Source of the DNA: an uncultured beta proteobacterium
GTDB taxonomy: Bacteria; Pseudomonadota; Gammaproteobacteria; Burkholderiales; Burkholderiaceae
DNA length: 64,000 bases
Assembly: GCA_903867305.1 (NCBI GenBank)
Contig: CAIPQU010000156.1
Span: 21,693-85,692, forward strand
Direction: 5' to 3'
Positions 43,965 through 52,357 of the stretch are shown piece by piece (positions within the stretch are counted from its first letter, which is position 1; each line of letters opens with the position of its first letter). The position numbers and the translations under genes are program-made. The notes under the pieces are model-generated. The model saw nothing but the letters and a program-made list of their open reading frames with translations. It was not told the origin of the DNA and ran no database searches.

Positions 43965-46355
43965 ATGAATAAACCTAATGAACTTCCTGTATTAGCTCCA
44001 GTCACGAATGAGCAACGCTATATTGGCATGAGTGAGCCTCGCCATGGGGCCAAGCGCCTCACCGAGGGGCAAGGTAAATATATTGATGATCTGCAATTGC
44101 CTCGTATGGTTCATGTCGTGTATTGGCGCTCCCCCGTTGCGCATATGCGGATTAAAAAGATTCATAAAGATAGTGTCTTAAAAATGCCTGGTGTCGTGGC
44201 GGTGATTGACGGGAAGGAGCTCTCTCAAGTTTGTAAGCCTTGGGTAGCTACTCTGAGCCATTTGGTGGGTATGAAATCTGCACCGCAACACGCTTTAGCG
44301 GTCGATCGTGCCTGTTGGCAGGGTGAGCCGGTAGTTGCTGTAGTTGCAAAGACGAGAGCGCAAGCAGAAGATGCTTTGCCACATTTACAAGTTGAGTGGG
44401 AAGAGTTGCCAGCGCTACTTGATATGCACGCAGCTTTGGATCCTGCGCAAATGGTGATTCATCCAGATCTTGGGGACAATATATGCTTTAAGCGTTCTTT
44501 GGATACGGGTGATGTTGATGCGCAATTTGCCAAAGCAGCGGTAGTTGCAGAAGCGAGTTTTAAATTTGGTCGTCATACCGGTGTAACCCTAGAGCCCCGC
44601 TCACAAATTGCACACTATTCGCCAGATGGACGCTTGACCGTCTATCACTCTCAACAAGCACCACACATGATGCAGGATTTGTATTGTCGTCAATTTGACC
44701 TCGTCGAATCAGATGTGCGGGTGGTCTGTTATGACGTTGGTGGATCATTTGGGATTAAGGTACATGCTTATCCAGACGATTTTGCTACTGTAGGTATCTC
44801 GATCATCTTAAAACGACCTGTCAAGTTTGTGGCTGATCGTTTGGAGTCTTATTTGAGTGATATTCATGCGCGTGAACATGTCATAAAAGGACGTATTGCT
44901 GCCTCGCAAGATGGTGAGATCTTAGCCTTTGAAATCGATGACCTCACGGGGATTGGCCCTTATTCGATGTTTCCGCGAACGAGTGCGATTGAAGGTAATC
45001 AAGTGGTCAATTTGGTTGGTGGCCCTTATAAACATAAACAATATCGTGCAAATCTCAATGTTGTTTTTCAAAACAAAACACCCACGTGTCAATATCGTGG
45101 AGTAGGTCATCCCATTGCTTGTGCAGTAACTGAGGGCTTAGTTGATCTTGCTGCTAGAAAATTAGGGATGGATCCATTAGAGTTTCGTAAACGTAATGTG
45201 ATTCCGGATAATGCTTATCCTTACACAGGGGCATCTGGAATTAAATTAGAAGTTTTATCTCATGAAGAGTGTTTAGCCAAAATTGAAGAGTTGATGGATT
45301 ATTCAAGTTTGTTGGCAGAGCAAAAAGCATTACGTGAGCAAGGTATTTATCGTGGTATAGGATTTGCTGCATTAATTGAACTGACGAATCCGAGTCCTGC
45401 ATTTTATGGTGTTGGAGGAGCTCGGATAGCTTCTCAGGATGGTGCAACAATTCGGATGGATCCAACCGGTGTGATTACTGTTGCCGTGAGTGTCGGTGAG
45501 CAAGGGCAGGGTGCGGAAGGTATTTTTGCGCAGATTGCAGCTGATGCAGTTGGGGTTCCTATTGAGCATGTTCGAGTTCGGACTGGTGATACGGATACCA
45601 TTCCTTATGGTGGTGGTACGTGGGCCTCTAGAGGTGCAGGTATAGGTGGAGAAGCAGTATTACTTGCAGGCATGGCATTACGTGAAAATATTCTTAAGAT
45701 TGCGGGAGCAATATTACAGATCGACCCTAGTCATCTAAATGTGAAGAATGGCAAGGTCGTGGATCGATTAACTCAACAAGAAAAAATTCCGCTCAGTGAA
45801 GTCGGGCGTGTTGGGTATTACCGTACTGATACATTGCCGCGTGATTTACCCGCTGAGCTCACGGTAACTCGTCATTATTCTCAAAAAGATTTCCCATTTA
45901 TTTTTACGAATGGAGTACAGGCTTCCTATGTAGAAGTGGATATTCATACAGGTTTTGTGAAATTACTCAAACATTGGGCAGTAGAAGATTGTGGCCGAGT
46001 GATTAATCCCATGTTAGTGGATGAACAAATGCGTGGAGCAATTGTGCAAGGGATTGGAGGGGCTTTATTTGAAGAGTGCTTATATGACTCCATGGGGCAA
46101 ATGACGAATGGCAATATGGCAGATTATTTAGTGCCGATGGCTGCTGAAATGCCTGACATTGAAGTTGCTCACGTACAAACGCCAACGAAATCCTCATTGT
46201 TAGGTGCCAAAGGTGCCGGTGAGGCAGGAACAGCTGGTGCACCAGGGGCAGTAGTGAATGCGATCAATGATGCCATTGCACCTTTTGGGGTACATAACTT
46301 TGATCAGCCTATCACCCCAGAAAAGATCATGAGGACACTAGGTAAGATTGCTTGA
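43965..46355 (+). CDS. Molybdenum hydroxylase large subunit (CoxL/XdhB type)
   Basis: A 796-residue molybdopterin-binding subunit. The two-domain pattern is complete: RLTEGQGKYIDDLQLPRMVHVVYWRSPVAHMRI at the start, VCYDVGGSFGIKVHAYPDD, QYRGVGHPIACAVTEGLVDLAARKLGMDP, SVGEQGQGAEGIFAQI, and the catalytic Glu in LGAKGAGEAGTAGAPGAVVNAI. True CO dehydrogenase carries the Cys-containing loop AYRCSFR; here the loop is QYRGVGH, so this is a form-II type enzyme hydroxylating an aromatic or N-heterocyclic substrate, not CO. The frame is open to 43833 inside the 2Fe-2S gene, but TAAGGAG 6 bases before the ATG at 43965 sets the start. Confidence 0.93.
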   Translation: MNKPNELPVLAPVTNEQRYIGMSEPRHGAKRLTEGQGKYIDDLQLPRMVHVVYWRSPVAHMRIKKIHKDSVLKMPGVVAVIDGKELSQVCKPWVATLSHLVGMKSAPQHALAVDRACWQGEPVVAVVAKTRAQAEDALPHLQVEWEELPALLDMHAALDPAQMVIHPDLGDNICFKRSLDTGDVDAQFAKAAVVAEASFKFGRHTGVTLEPRSQIAHYSPDGRLTVYHSQQAPHMMQDLYCRQFDLVESDVRVVCYDVGGSFGIKVHAYPDDFATVGISIILKRPVKFVADRLESYLSDIHAREHVIKGRIAASQDGEILAFEIDDLTGIGPYSMFPRTSAIEGNQVVNLVGGPYKHKQYRANLNVVFQNKTPTCQYRGVGHPIACAVTEGLVDLAARKLGMDPLEFRKRNVIPDNAYPYTGASGIKLEVLSHEECLAKIEELMDYSSLLAEQKALREQGIYRGIGFAALIELTNPSPAFYGVGGARIASQDGATIRMDPTGVITVAVSVGEQGQGAEGIFAQIAADAVGVPIEHVRVRTGDTDTIPYGGGTWASRGAGIGGEAVLLAGMALRENILKIAGAILQIDPSHLNVKNGKVVDRLTQQEKIPLSEVGRVGYYRTDTLPRDLPAELTVTRHYSQKDFPFIFTNGVQASYVEVDIHTGFVKLLKHWAVEDCGRVINPMLVDEQMRGAIVQGIGGALFEECLYDSMGQMTNGNMADYLVPMAAEMPDIEVAHVQTPTKSSLLGAKGAGEAGTAGAPGAVVNAINDAIAPFGVHNFDQPITPEKIMRTLGKIA

Positions 46356-46359
46356 TAGC

Positions 46360-47322
46360 TTAGGCTAGATTCATTTGTTCGAGAGTTGCCTTACCGAGAA
46401 TACCGTAGGGGTTCGCATAGGTCTCAGGCATTTCAAAGTGGTTGTATCCTTCACCTAGGATGTATTCCACAGGTTTGCCTACCGCTTTGACTGCTTTTAC
46501 AAAATCTCGGGATTGTCTCTGGAACTCAGGTGTTTCTAGGTCACCATGTGCCACGATGATCGGTGTATTTAAATATTCAAGATGACGTTGTGAGCTCAGT
46601 ACATTCTCTACTTCATCAGTAAATTTGACATAGTTACTTCTCGCCGACAAGCGAACCGGTTGAAGGTCATACATACCACTGCATAAGACTCCACCTTTAA
46701 TGATGCTTTTGGGTAAACCAGCCTTTACCCAGTCTGTTGTAAGAGTAACCCCTGCTAAATGGGCGCCAGAAGAGTGTGATGAGAGAAAGATACGATTTGG
46801 GTCGCCGTTAAAGGTGTGAGCATTTTTATAGACCCAAGCAATTGAACGACGCACCTGATCGATCATTGGCATCAGATCGCCATTGGATTCGATCACATTG
46901 ATAAAGTCAGGTACCACGAAATGCGCTCCTGCATTGACAAAAGTTTCAGCTTTGAATCCAAAATTTTTCGCTAAACCAGCTCGCCAAGCACCCCCATGAA
47001 TAAAGATTTGTATTGGAGCTTTAGGCTTTTTACATAAATAAACATCCATCGCTTCAATTGCTGTAGGGCCATAAGAAAATCGTTGAGGATTACCTAATCT
47101 TTTTCTCGTAATCTCGCTATTAGAGGCGTATCGACTTTGTACTTGTTTTATATTTGGTGCATAGACACTCTGATCATAAGAAGCGTCTAGGGTAATTTGA
47201 TCCATTGATCCCCAAACTAAAGGCCCTCTTGAGGCAGATGGAGTAGAAGTCGTGTTTTGTGCAAAGGTGGTCGAACTAACCGTTGCCCCGATTGCCATTA
47301 ATAGATTTCTGCGTTGATTCAT
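46360..47322 (-). CDS. Exported alpha/beta hydrolase, arylformamidase-like
   Basis: A 320-residue esterase/lipase-fold enzyme. A signal-like N-terminus (NQRRNLLMAIGATVSSTTFAQ) suggests export. The segment DASYDQSVYAPNIKQVQSRYASNSEITRKRLG with FSYGPTAIEAMDVY matches the arylformamidase-like subgroup. The oxyanion motif is FIHGGAWRAG, the nucleophile elbow SSHSSGAHLAG has Ser where the first Gly normally sits, and the His is in EGYNHFEM. It ends 4 bases from the convergent large-subunit gene. The ATG at 47322 has GGAG 9 bases upstream and was preferred over 47331. It probably hydrolyses an ester or amide. Confidence 0.82.
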   Translation of the reverse strand: MNQRRNLLMAIGATVSSTTFAQNTTSTPSASRGPLVWGSMDQITLDASYDQSVYAPNIKQVQSRYASNSEITRKRLGNPQRFSYGPTAIEAMDVYLCKKPKAPIQIFIHGGAWRAGLAKNFGFKAETFVNAGAHFVVPDFINVIESNGDLMPMIDQVRRSIAWVYKNAHTFNGDPNRIFLSSHSSGAHLAGVTLTTDWVKAGLPKSIIKGGVLCSGMYDLQPVRLSARSNYVKFTDEVENVLSSQRHLEYLNTPIIVAHGDLETPEFQRQSRDFVKAVKAVGKPVEYILGEGYNHFEMPETYANPYGILGKATLEQMNLA

Positions 47323-47377
47323 TTTCAGCATCTCCAGGTTATTTTCACAACGTTAACATAAGACGAATTGAAAAAAA

Positions 47378-48304
47378 TTAATTCGTGTTGATTGGACGAA
47401 CCGTAACTGAAACTTGAAGATCATGATTTGCTCCCCCCTTGATGACTCCCCGAATTGGAGAGACATCTGCATAATCTCTTCCTTGAGCTAAATAGATATA
47501 GTCTTCACCTGGGCTACCAAAGCCCCAACGATTATTCGTTGGATCGAAATCACACCAAACGCCTGTGGATAAATTATTGTATAAATCATAACTAGGAATG
47601 TACACGGAACTCCACGCGTGTGAAGCATCAGTACCAATGAGTCGAACCTTGCCTGGAGGGGGATTGGTTAATAAATAGCCACTGATATATTTTGCTGGAA
47701 GTCCAAGACTGCGCATACAGCAAATGAATATATGGGCAAAATCTTGACAGACACCGGTTCTTTGATGAAATGCCGTAAGAGTCGGAGTATTAATATTCGT
47801 GGATTCTGCCTTATATTCAAATTCATCATAGATTTGCTTCATTAAAGCTATCGCACTTTTTAAAATAGAGCGATTCGGTAAAAATGATTTTTTAGCAAAT
47901 TCAGCATAAAGTGCATCATATTGAATCAATGTAGAGTTAAATAAAAATTCAGAGGCACTATCCCATTTTTGTAGAGTTGAATATTTAAAGTATTCCCGGA
48001 CTTCCTCCCACTGAGGAATTTTTTCTGACGGAAAAGGACTTGCAGTATCAGCGAATGTTTCAACTTGACTTCGAGACTTAATAATGAGTGTTGGATGTCT
48101 TTCTTGGATAGAAAAGTAAGACGCATTATTGCCAAAGATATCTTGGGTTTCGTAATAAACATCTGGGGATGGTTCCACTTGAATATTGGATTGCAAAATA
48201 TTTTGATTTGTATTTGAGCGAGGCTTTAGATGTGCAAGATGCCTCACAGTCTCTACTTGACCAGCATATGTATAGATCGAATCATGAAGAATTTCAAGTT
48301 GCAT
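47378..48304 (-). CDS. Transglutaminase-like protease-fold protein
   Basis: A 308-residue protein with the bacterial transglutaminase N-terminal domain (MQLEILHDSIYTYAGQVETVRHLAHLKPR) and a transglutaminase-core domain. The Cys-His-Asp triad is visible in RTGVCQDFAHIFICCMRSLGLPAKYISGY, DASHAWSSVYIP and VWCDFDPTNN. It has no signal peptide. It starts one base after the stop of the ATP-grasp/alpha-E gene, so it is translationally coupled to it. Genes of these three types co-occur widely; the product is thought to be a peptide-like molecule, but the chemistry is not established here. Confidence 0.88.
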   Translation of the reverse strand: MQLEILHDSIYTYAGQVETVRHLAHLKPRSNTNQNILQSNIQVEPSPDVYYETQDIFGNNASYFSIQERHPTLIIKSRSQVETFADTASPFPSEKIPQWEEVREYFKYSTLQKWDSASEFLFNSTLIQYDALYAEFAKKSFLPNRSILKSAIALMKQIYDEFEYKAESTNINTPTLTAFHQRTGVCQDFAHIFICCMRSLGLPAKYISGYLLTNPPPGKVRLIGTDASHAWSSVYIPSYDLYNNLSTGVWCDFDPTNNRWGFGSPGEDYIYLAQGRDYADVSPIRGVIKGGANHDLQVSVTVRPINTN

Positions 48305-48305
48305 A

Positions 48306-50900
48306 TTAAAGGCGATAGTTATTTTTATAAATATGACTGAAGTAGGTTGCATTAATATCATCTGCAACCGTTGTTATTATATTTTTTAGACTTTGGACAT
48401 ATTGAGATAAATTGAGTAACTTGTTTTCATGATTCGTTTCACATAATGCTTGTATCAAAGCACTTTCTGAATTCATGGATTGATAATTAAATTGAATAGC
48501 TTGGCTTGGGTTAATACTATTTAATTTTTTAATTCTATTTTCTAAGTGCCTCATAATCCAGGCAAGTGAGCGTGGATTCTCATGATCAATCAGTATGAGA
48601 TCAATTAAAGATTTTAGATTTCTATTTTGTTGATGTTGACTATGGTAGGTGATCGTACTATCGAAAACGTATAAAAGCCCATCAAATCCTGAAACATCCT
48701 GTTGAATGTTATCAAAAAGATCAAGCGCAACCGCTTCTATGATGACATCTGAAAGAAATACAACGCGTTCTAAATATCGCCCAATACTCAGTAGTTGCCA
48801 GCCATCATCTCGTGTCATCCGATCGGTTTGACCACCAGTGATCGCTGCCAATGATTTGCTTGCTTGTCCAAGAGCTTCCATGGCAAGATTGGTTGAATAC
48901 TCCTTATAGAGGGTCGACTGATGTATATCTCGTCTAAACTGATCTGCACAGTCATGAATGATTGCCCATTGTTCAGTGGCTAGTCTTTCTCTAACAGATG
49001 ATGCTGCGCGTTGCATCGCTAACAAATTAAATCCGACGCTCGGTAAAGAAGACTCGTCATGTAATGACTCGATTAATTCTTTTTCAAATTGCCGGTTACG
49101 AACGCCTTCTATGTTGTACGTTGGTTGTACATCTAAAGGAACTAATGATTCTCCCTTACAGAGATTTTCCAGCCAAGGCCAAATGGAACTCGTCGAGTAA
49201 TATTCGTTATTGAGACTTTTTAAATAGAGGCGAGCTAATCGGATCGTATTTTCACTTCTTTCTGAATAGCGTCCAAACCAGAATAAATTTTCAGCAGCAC
49301 GGCTTGTTACAACTCTCTTTTTATGAAAGTTGGTTTCCTGTTGATGAAGGTTACTAAATCCAGAACTTTGTAATTGAAGATTAGTTTGTACCCAGACATC
49401 AGCACTGCTTCCGCCGCGTTGCATGGATGCTATACCATCATTTTTTGAGGCTATTCTGACTAGACCTCCCGTGAGAACATTCCACGAATTTTCTCCATTA
49501 CTCAGAGCAAATACTCTTAATACATAGGACTTTTGAATAATGCTGGAGTCTTGCCAGGTTGGCATTTGTGCAAGCGGAAGATAATTTTGGACTGTGTATT
49601 CATTCGGTTGTAAATGAATTTTATCAATCCATTTCTGAAGTTCTATAGGACTGAGATCTTTTGTCAATATTGCTGGGAAACTAATGTGGCCATCAGCATT
49701 GGGATAGGTGGGTTTAATTGCGGTGTTATGAATATTCGCCATCGCTGATTGAATGGCTGCTGACTCGCCACACCACCAGGTATCGAAGGCTGGTAACTCA
49801 AGGTGTTGCCCTAATAATTTTTCACTGACCGTTGGTAAAAATCCTAATAAAGCAGGTGATTCTAAGAACGCCGATCCTGGGGCATTAGCAATTAACACAT
49901 TACCCAATCGGATCGCTTGAAGAATACCTGGGATACCAAGAGTAGAGTCTGGCCTTAGCTCTAGTGGATCCAAAAAGCTATCATCCAAACGTTTTAAAAT
50001 AATATGTACTTGCTCCAACCCACTCAAGGTTCTTAAATAAACTCGTTGGTTACGAACTGTTAGGTCAGTCCCTTCAACAAGGGTAAGTCCCAAGAATCGT
50101 GCTAAATAGGCTTGTTCAAAATAAGTTTCGTTATAGGGCCCTGGAGTGAGAAGAACAATATTGGAATTAATACCTGCGGGACTTGATAATTTAAGAGCGT
50201 CAATCAATTCTCGATAAGTATCCGCTAGGGGTTCAATATTCATTTTTTCAAAGGCATTTGGAAATTGCCTAGAAATTAGATTACGATTTTCTAAAAGATA
50301 ACCAAGACCAGAAGGTGCTTGCGTTCTCTGCGCGATGACACTCCATTCTCCGGAGGGGTTTTTAGCTAAGTCAAAGGCAAGAATATGAAGATGTTTTTTT
50401 CCTGATAAGTTGGCCCCATACATGGATCTTAAATAACCAGGATGACCTTGAATGAGAGCAGGTGGAATAAGACCCTCTTTAATAAGGTTTTGGGGCCCAT
50501 AAATATCTTTCATCATTAATTCAAGTAATTGCGCCCTTTGAGACACTCCAGAAGTAATTTTTTGCCAATTAATAGAGTCAATGATGAGGGGGAATATATC
50601 GAGTGCCCATGGTCTTTGCGGACCATCCTCATCGGCATAAACGTTATACGTAATGCCATTTTCTTTTACAGAATTACGTAAATCTTGTTCTTTGAAGTTA
50701 AGGTTTTCAATACCTTGTGAACCAATTGTTGAGAAAAATGTTTCCCAATTCGACGACATCGACTGAGTTCTATTGGTCGATGTGACCACGCTATTTAATT
50801 CGTTAAAATGGCCCTCAGATCCAGGCTCGATCAGCAGTTCTGCAAGTTTTAATGCGGTAAGCGAATTTGCAGACTCATATGAGTTTTTTAAATATTTCAC
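48306..50900 (-). CDS. Circularly permuted ATP-grasp (type 2) fused to an alpha-E domain
   Basis: An 864-residue fusion. The first about 500 residues match the circularly permuted ATP-grasp group (former DUF404/DUF407): NGITYNVYADEDGPQRPWALDIFPLI, RAQLLELMMKDIYGPQNLIKEGLIPPALIQGHPGYLRSMYG, LTPGPYNETYFEQAYLARFLGLTLVEG and LGNVLIANAPGSAFLESPALLGFLP. From about residue 540 an alpha-E domain (former DUF403) begins with TSRAAENLFWFGRYSERSENTIRLARLYL and includes MTRDDGWQLLSIGRYLERVVFLS. ATP-grasp enzymes join carboxylates to amines. In many bacteria the two parts are separate genes; here they are one chain upstream of the transglutaminase. Confidence 0.9.
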   Translation of the reverse strand: MKYLKNSYESANSLTALKLAELLIEPGSEGHFNELNSVVTSTNRTQSMSSNWETFFSTIGSQGIENLNFKEQDLRNSVKENGITYNVYADEDGPQRPWALDIFPLIIDSINWQKITSGVSQRAQLLELMMKDIYGPQNLIKEGLIPPALIQGHPGYLRSMYGANLSGKKHLHILAFDLAKNPSGEWSVIAQRTQAPSGLGYLLENRNLISRQFPNAFEKMNIEPLADTYRELIDALKLSSPAGINSNIVLLTPGPYNETYFEQAYLARFLGLTLVEGTDLTVRNQRVYLRTLSGLEQVHIILKRLDDSFLDPLELRPDSTLGIPGILQAIRLGNVLIANAPGSAFLESPALLGFLPTVSEKLLGQHLELPAFDTWWCGESAAIQSAMANIHNTAIKPTYPNADGHISFPAILTKDLSPIELQKWIDKIHLQPNEYTVQNYLPLAQMPTWQDSSIIQKSYVLRVFALSNGENSWNVLTGGLVRIASKNDGIASMQRGGSSADVWVQTNLQLQSSGFSNLHQQETNFHKKRVVTSRAAENLFWFGRYSERSENTIRLARLYLKSLNNEYYSTSSIWPWLENLCKGESLVPLDVQPTYNIEGVRNRQFEKELIESLHDESSLPSVGFNLLAMQRAASSVRERLATEQWAIIHDCADQFRRDIHQSTLYKEYSTNLAMEALGQASKSLAAITGGQTDRMTRDDGWQLLSIGRYLERVVFLSDVIIEAVALDLFDNIQQDVSGFDGLLYVFDSTITYHSQHQQNRNLKSLIDLILIDHENPRSLAWIMRHLENRIKKLNSINPSQAIQFNYQSMNSESALIQALCETNHENKLLNLSQYVQSLKNIITTVADDINATYFSHIYKNNYRL

Positions 50901-51242
50901 AATATAAAAATATAACGACGTAAGCTTAGAGTATACGGAAATTCTTTATTTTTGTGTATTTTCAAGCTTATAGCGTATTTAATCATTGATTTGGCTAGCT
51001 TTAAGAGTGTGGGACTTGATTAAGTAACTTTTCATTTGTGTGAGTCTTAAGGTGCCCACTCTATGTATTTGACTTTCTCATTCTTTAAGAAACGCACAAA
51101 GATAGTGCGAGGAATATTTTTTCAAATCTCTTCCAAATGGTGCATGGGTATTTAAATTGCACGTATCTTGTGCTGATAAAAAAATAGACTGATGAAATAG
51201 GCGTAGATTGGAATTAAATTCATTTAATAAGTGTTTTTATTT
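50901..51242. other. 342-base intergenic region between divergent genes, no gene seen
   Basis: An AT-rich spacer between the ATP-grasp fusion (minus) and the glutathione transferase gene (plus). A TATACT hexamer oriented toward the minus-strand gene lies near 50930 but without a good -35. The heptamer AAGCTTA occurs twice (near 50922 and 50964). No tRNA, ORF of useful length, terminator or strong hairpin was recognised. Confidence 0.5.
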
Positions 51243-51905
51243 ATGCCATTTAAAAAAACAACTTTGACGATTAGTAGTAAAAATTACTCATCATGGTCTC
51301 TTCGTGGTTGGTTGATGGTCAAATTTGCTGGGATAGAGTTTGAAGAAGTCATTATTAATTCTGATAGTGCAGAGAATCGTGCTGAGCTGTTATTACTTTC
51401 ACCATCCATTCTCGTACCAAGGTTAGAACATGCAGGGGCTAAGGTATGGGACACATTAGCCATTGGTGAATACTTAAATGAGATAGCCCCCAAAGCAAAG
51501 TTACTGCCTTCGAATGCAATTCACCGCGCTCATTGTCGATCTATTTGTGGAGAGATGCATTCTGGTTTTGCTTCTTTACGCGGATCATTACCCATGAATC
51601 TCAAAGCTACATTTAAAAATTTCAAAGTATGGTCAAAAGCGCAACTAGATATTGATCGAGTACTCATCATTTGGGAAGAGTGCTTAACTACTTATAAGGG
51701 ACCTTATCTCTTTGGTAAGAGTCTTACTTTAGCCGATGCTATGTTTGCGCCAGTGGTAACAAGATTCCGGACCTATAACGTACCTGTTAGTGGCCTATGT
51801 CAGCGATATTGCGATCAAATTATGGCTCTACCGCAGATGAAGGAATGGGTGATGGGCGCCCTTCAAGAACCCGATGATATTGAAGAACTTGACGTGGAGT
51901 TTTAA
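51243..51905 (+). CDS. Glutathione S-transferase family protein
   Basis: A 220-residue protein with a thioredoxin-fold N-terminal domain (TLTISSKNYSSWSLRGWLMVKFAGIEFEEV, then PSILVPRLEHAGAKVWDTLAIGEYL) and an all-helical C-terminal domain (LFGKSLTLADAMFAPVVTRFRTY). The Ser in KNYSSWSLR is in the place of the glutathione-activating residue. A GTG at 51231 could extend it by four residues; the ATG at 51243 opens directly into the first strand. It is 2 bases before the cupin gene. Confidence 0.88.
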   Translation: MPFKKTTLTISSKNYSSWSLRGWLMVKFAGIEFEEVIINSDSAENRAELLLLSPSILVPRLEHAGAKVWDTLAIGEYLNEIAPKAKLLPSNAIHRAHCRSICGEMHSGFASLRGSLPMNLKATFKNFKVWSKAQLDIDRVLIIWEECLTTYKGPYLFGKSLTLADAMFAPVVTRFRTYNVPVSGLCQRYCDQIMALPQMKEWVMGALQEPDDIEELDVEF

Positions 51906-51907
51906 AC

Positions 51908-52342
51908 ATGAATACTGCAACAGATTTCAAAATGACTACAGATTTCTCACATATTAAACCAAGCGATACTCAGTATCTTAAAGGTGGACTTAGAGATTTC
52001 TTTTTATATAGAGACTTAGGAGTTGCCCAGGCGACTAAAGGGAAGGTGATTGCTCATTTAGTGAAAGCTAATTTACCACCTGAAAACGGTACAGGGTGGC
52101 ATTATCATGTGGCTGAATTTCAGCTTGTCATCATGATGAAAGGGTGGGCGAGATTTATGTATGAAAATAAGCCTACTTTAGTATCTGCTGGCGATTGTGT
52201 TCATCAGGCGCCAGGAATAGTCCATTATTTATTCGATTATTCACCTGATATGGAATATTTAGAAATTGTAGGTCCAGCTGATTTTGGCACAGTTGATGCT
52301 GTTGGTCCTTGTGCAATCCCACCTGTGACACCTTGGAAGTAA
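51908..52342 (+). CDS. Cupin-domain protein
   Basis: A 144-residue single-domain cupin. The first motif GTGWHYHVAEFQLVIMMKGWARFMY supplies two His and a Glu-like ligand set; the second, AGDCVHQAPGIVHYLFDYSP, supplies the last His. It probably binds a divalent metal. No catalytic role can be given: small cupins serve as dioxygenases, isomerases or ligand sensors. It lies between a glutathione transferase gene and a PHA depolymerase gene, each only a few bases away. Confidence 0.82.
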   Translation: MNTATDFKMTTDFSHIKPSDTQYLKGGLRDFFLYRDLGVAQATKGKVIAHLVKANLPPENGTGWHYHVAEFQLVIMMKGWARFMYENKPTLVSAGDCVHQAPGIVHYLFDYSPDMEYLEIVGPADFGTVDAVGPCAIPPVTPWK

Positions 52343-52357
52343 TTTTACTTAATTAAC

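Noticed and set aside
44560..46242. Open frames on the minus strand opposite the large molybdenum subunit
   Set aside because: They are short, lack ribosome sites and homology, and are mirror images of a strongly conserved gene.
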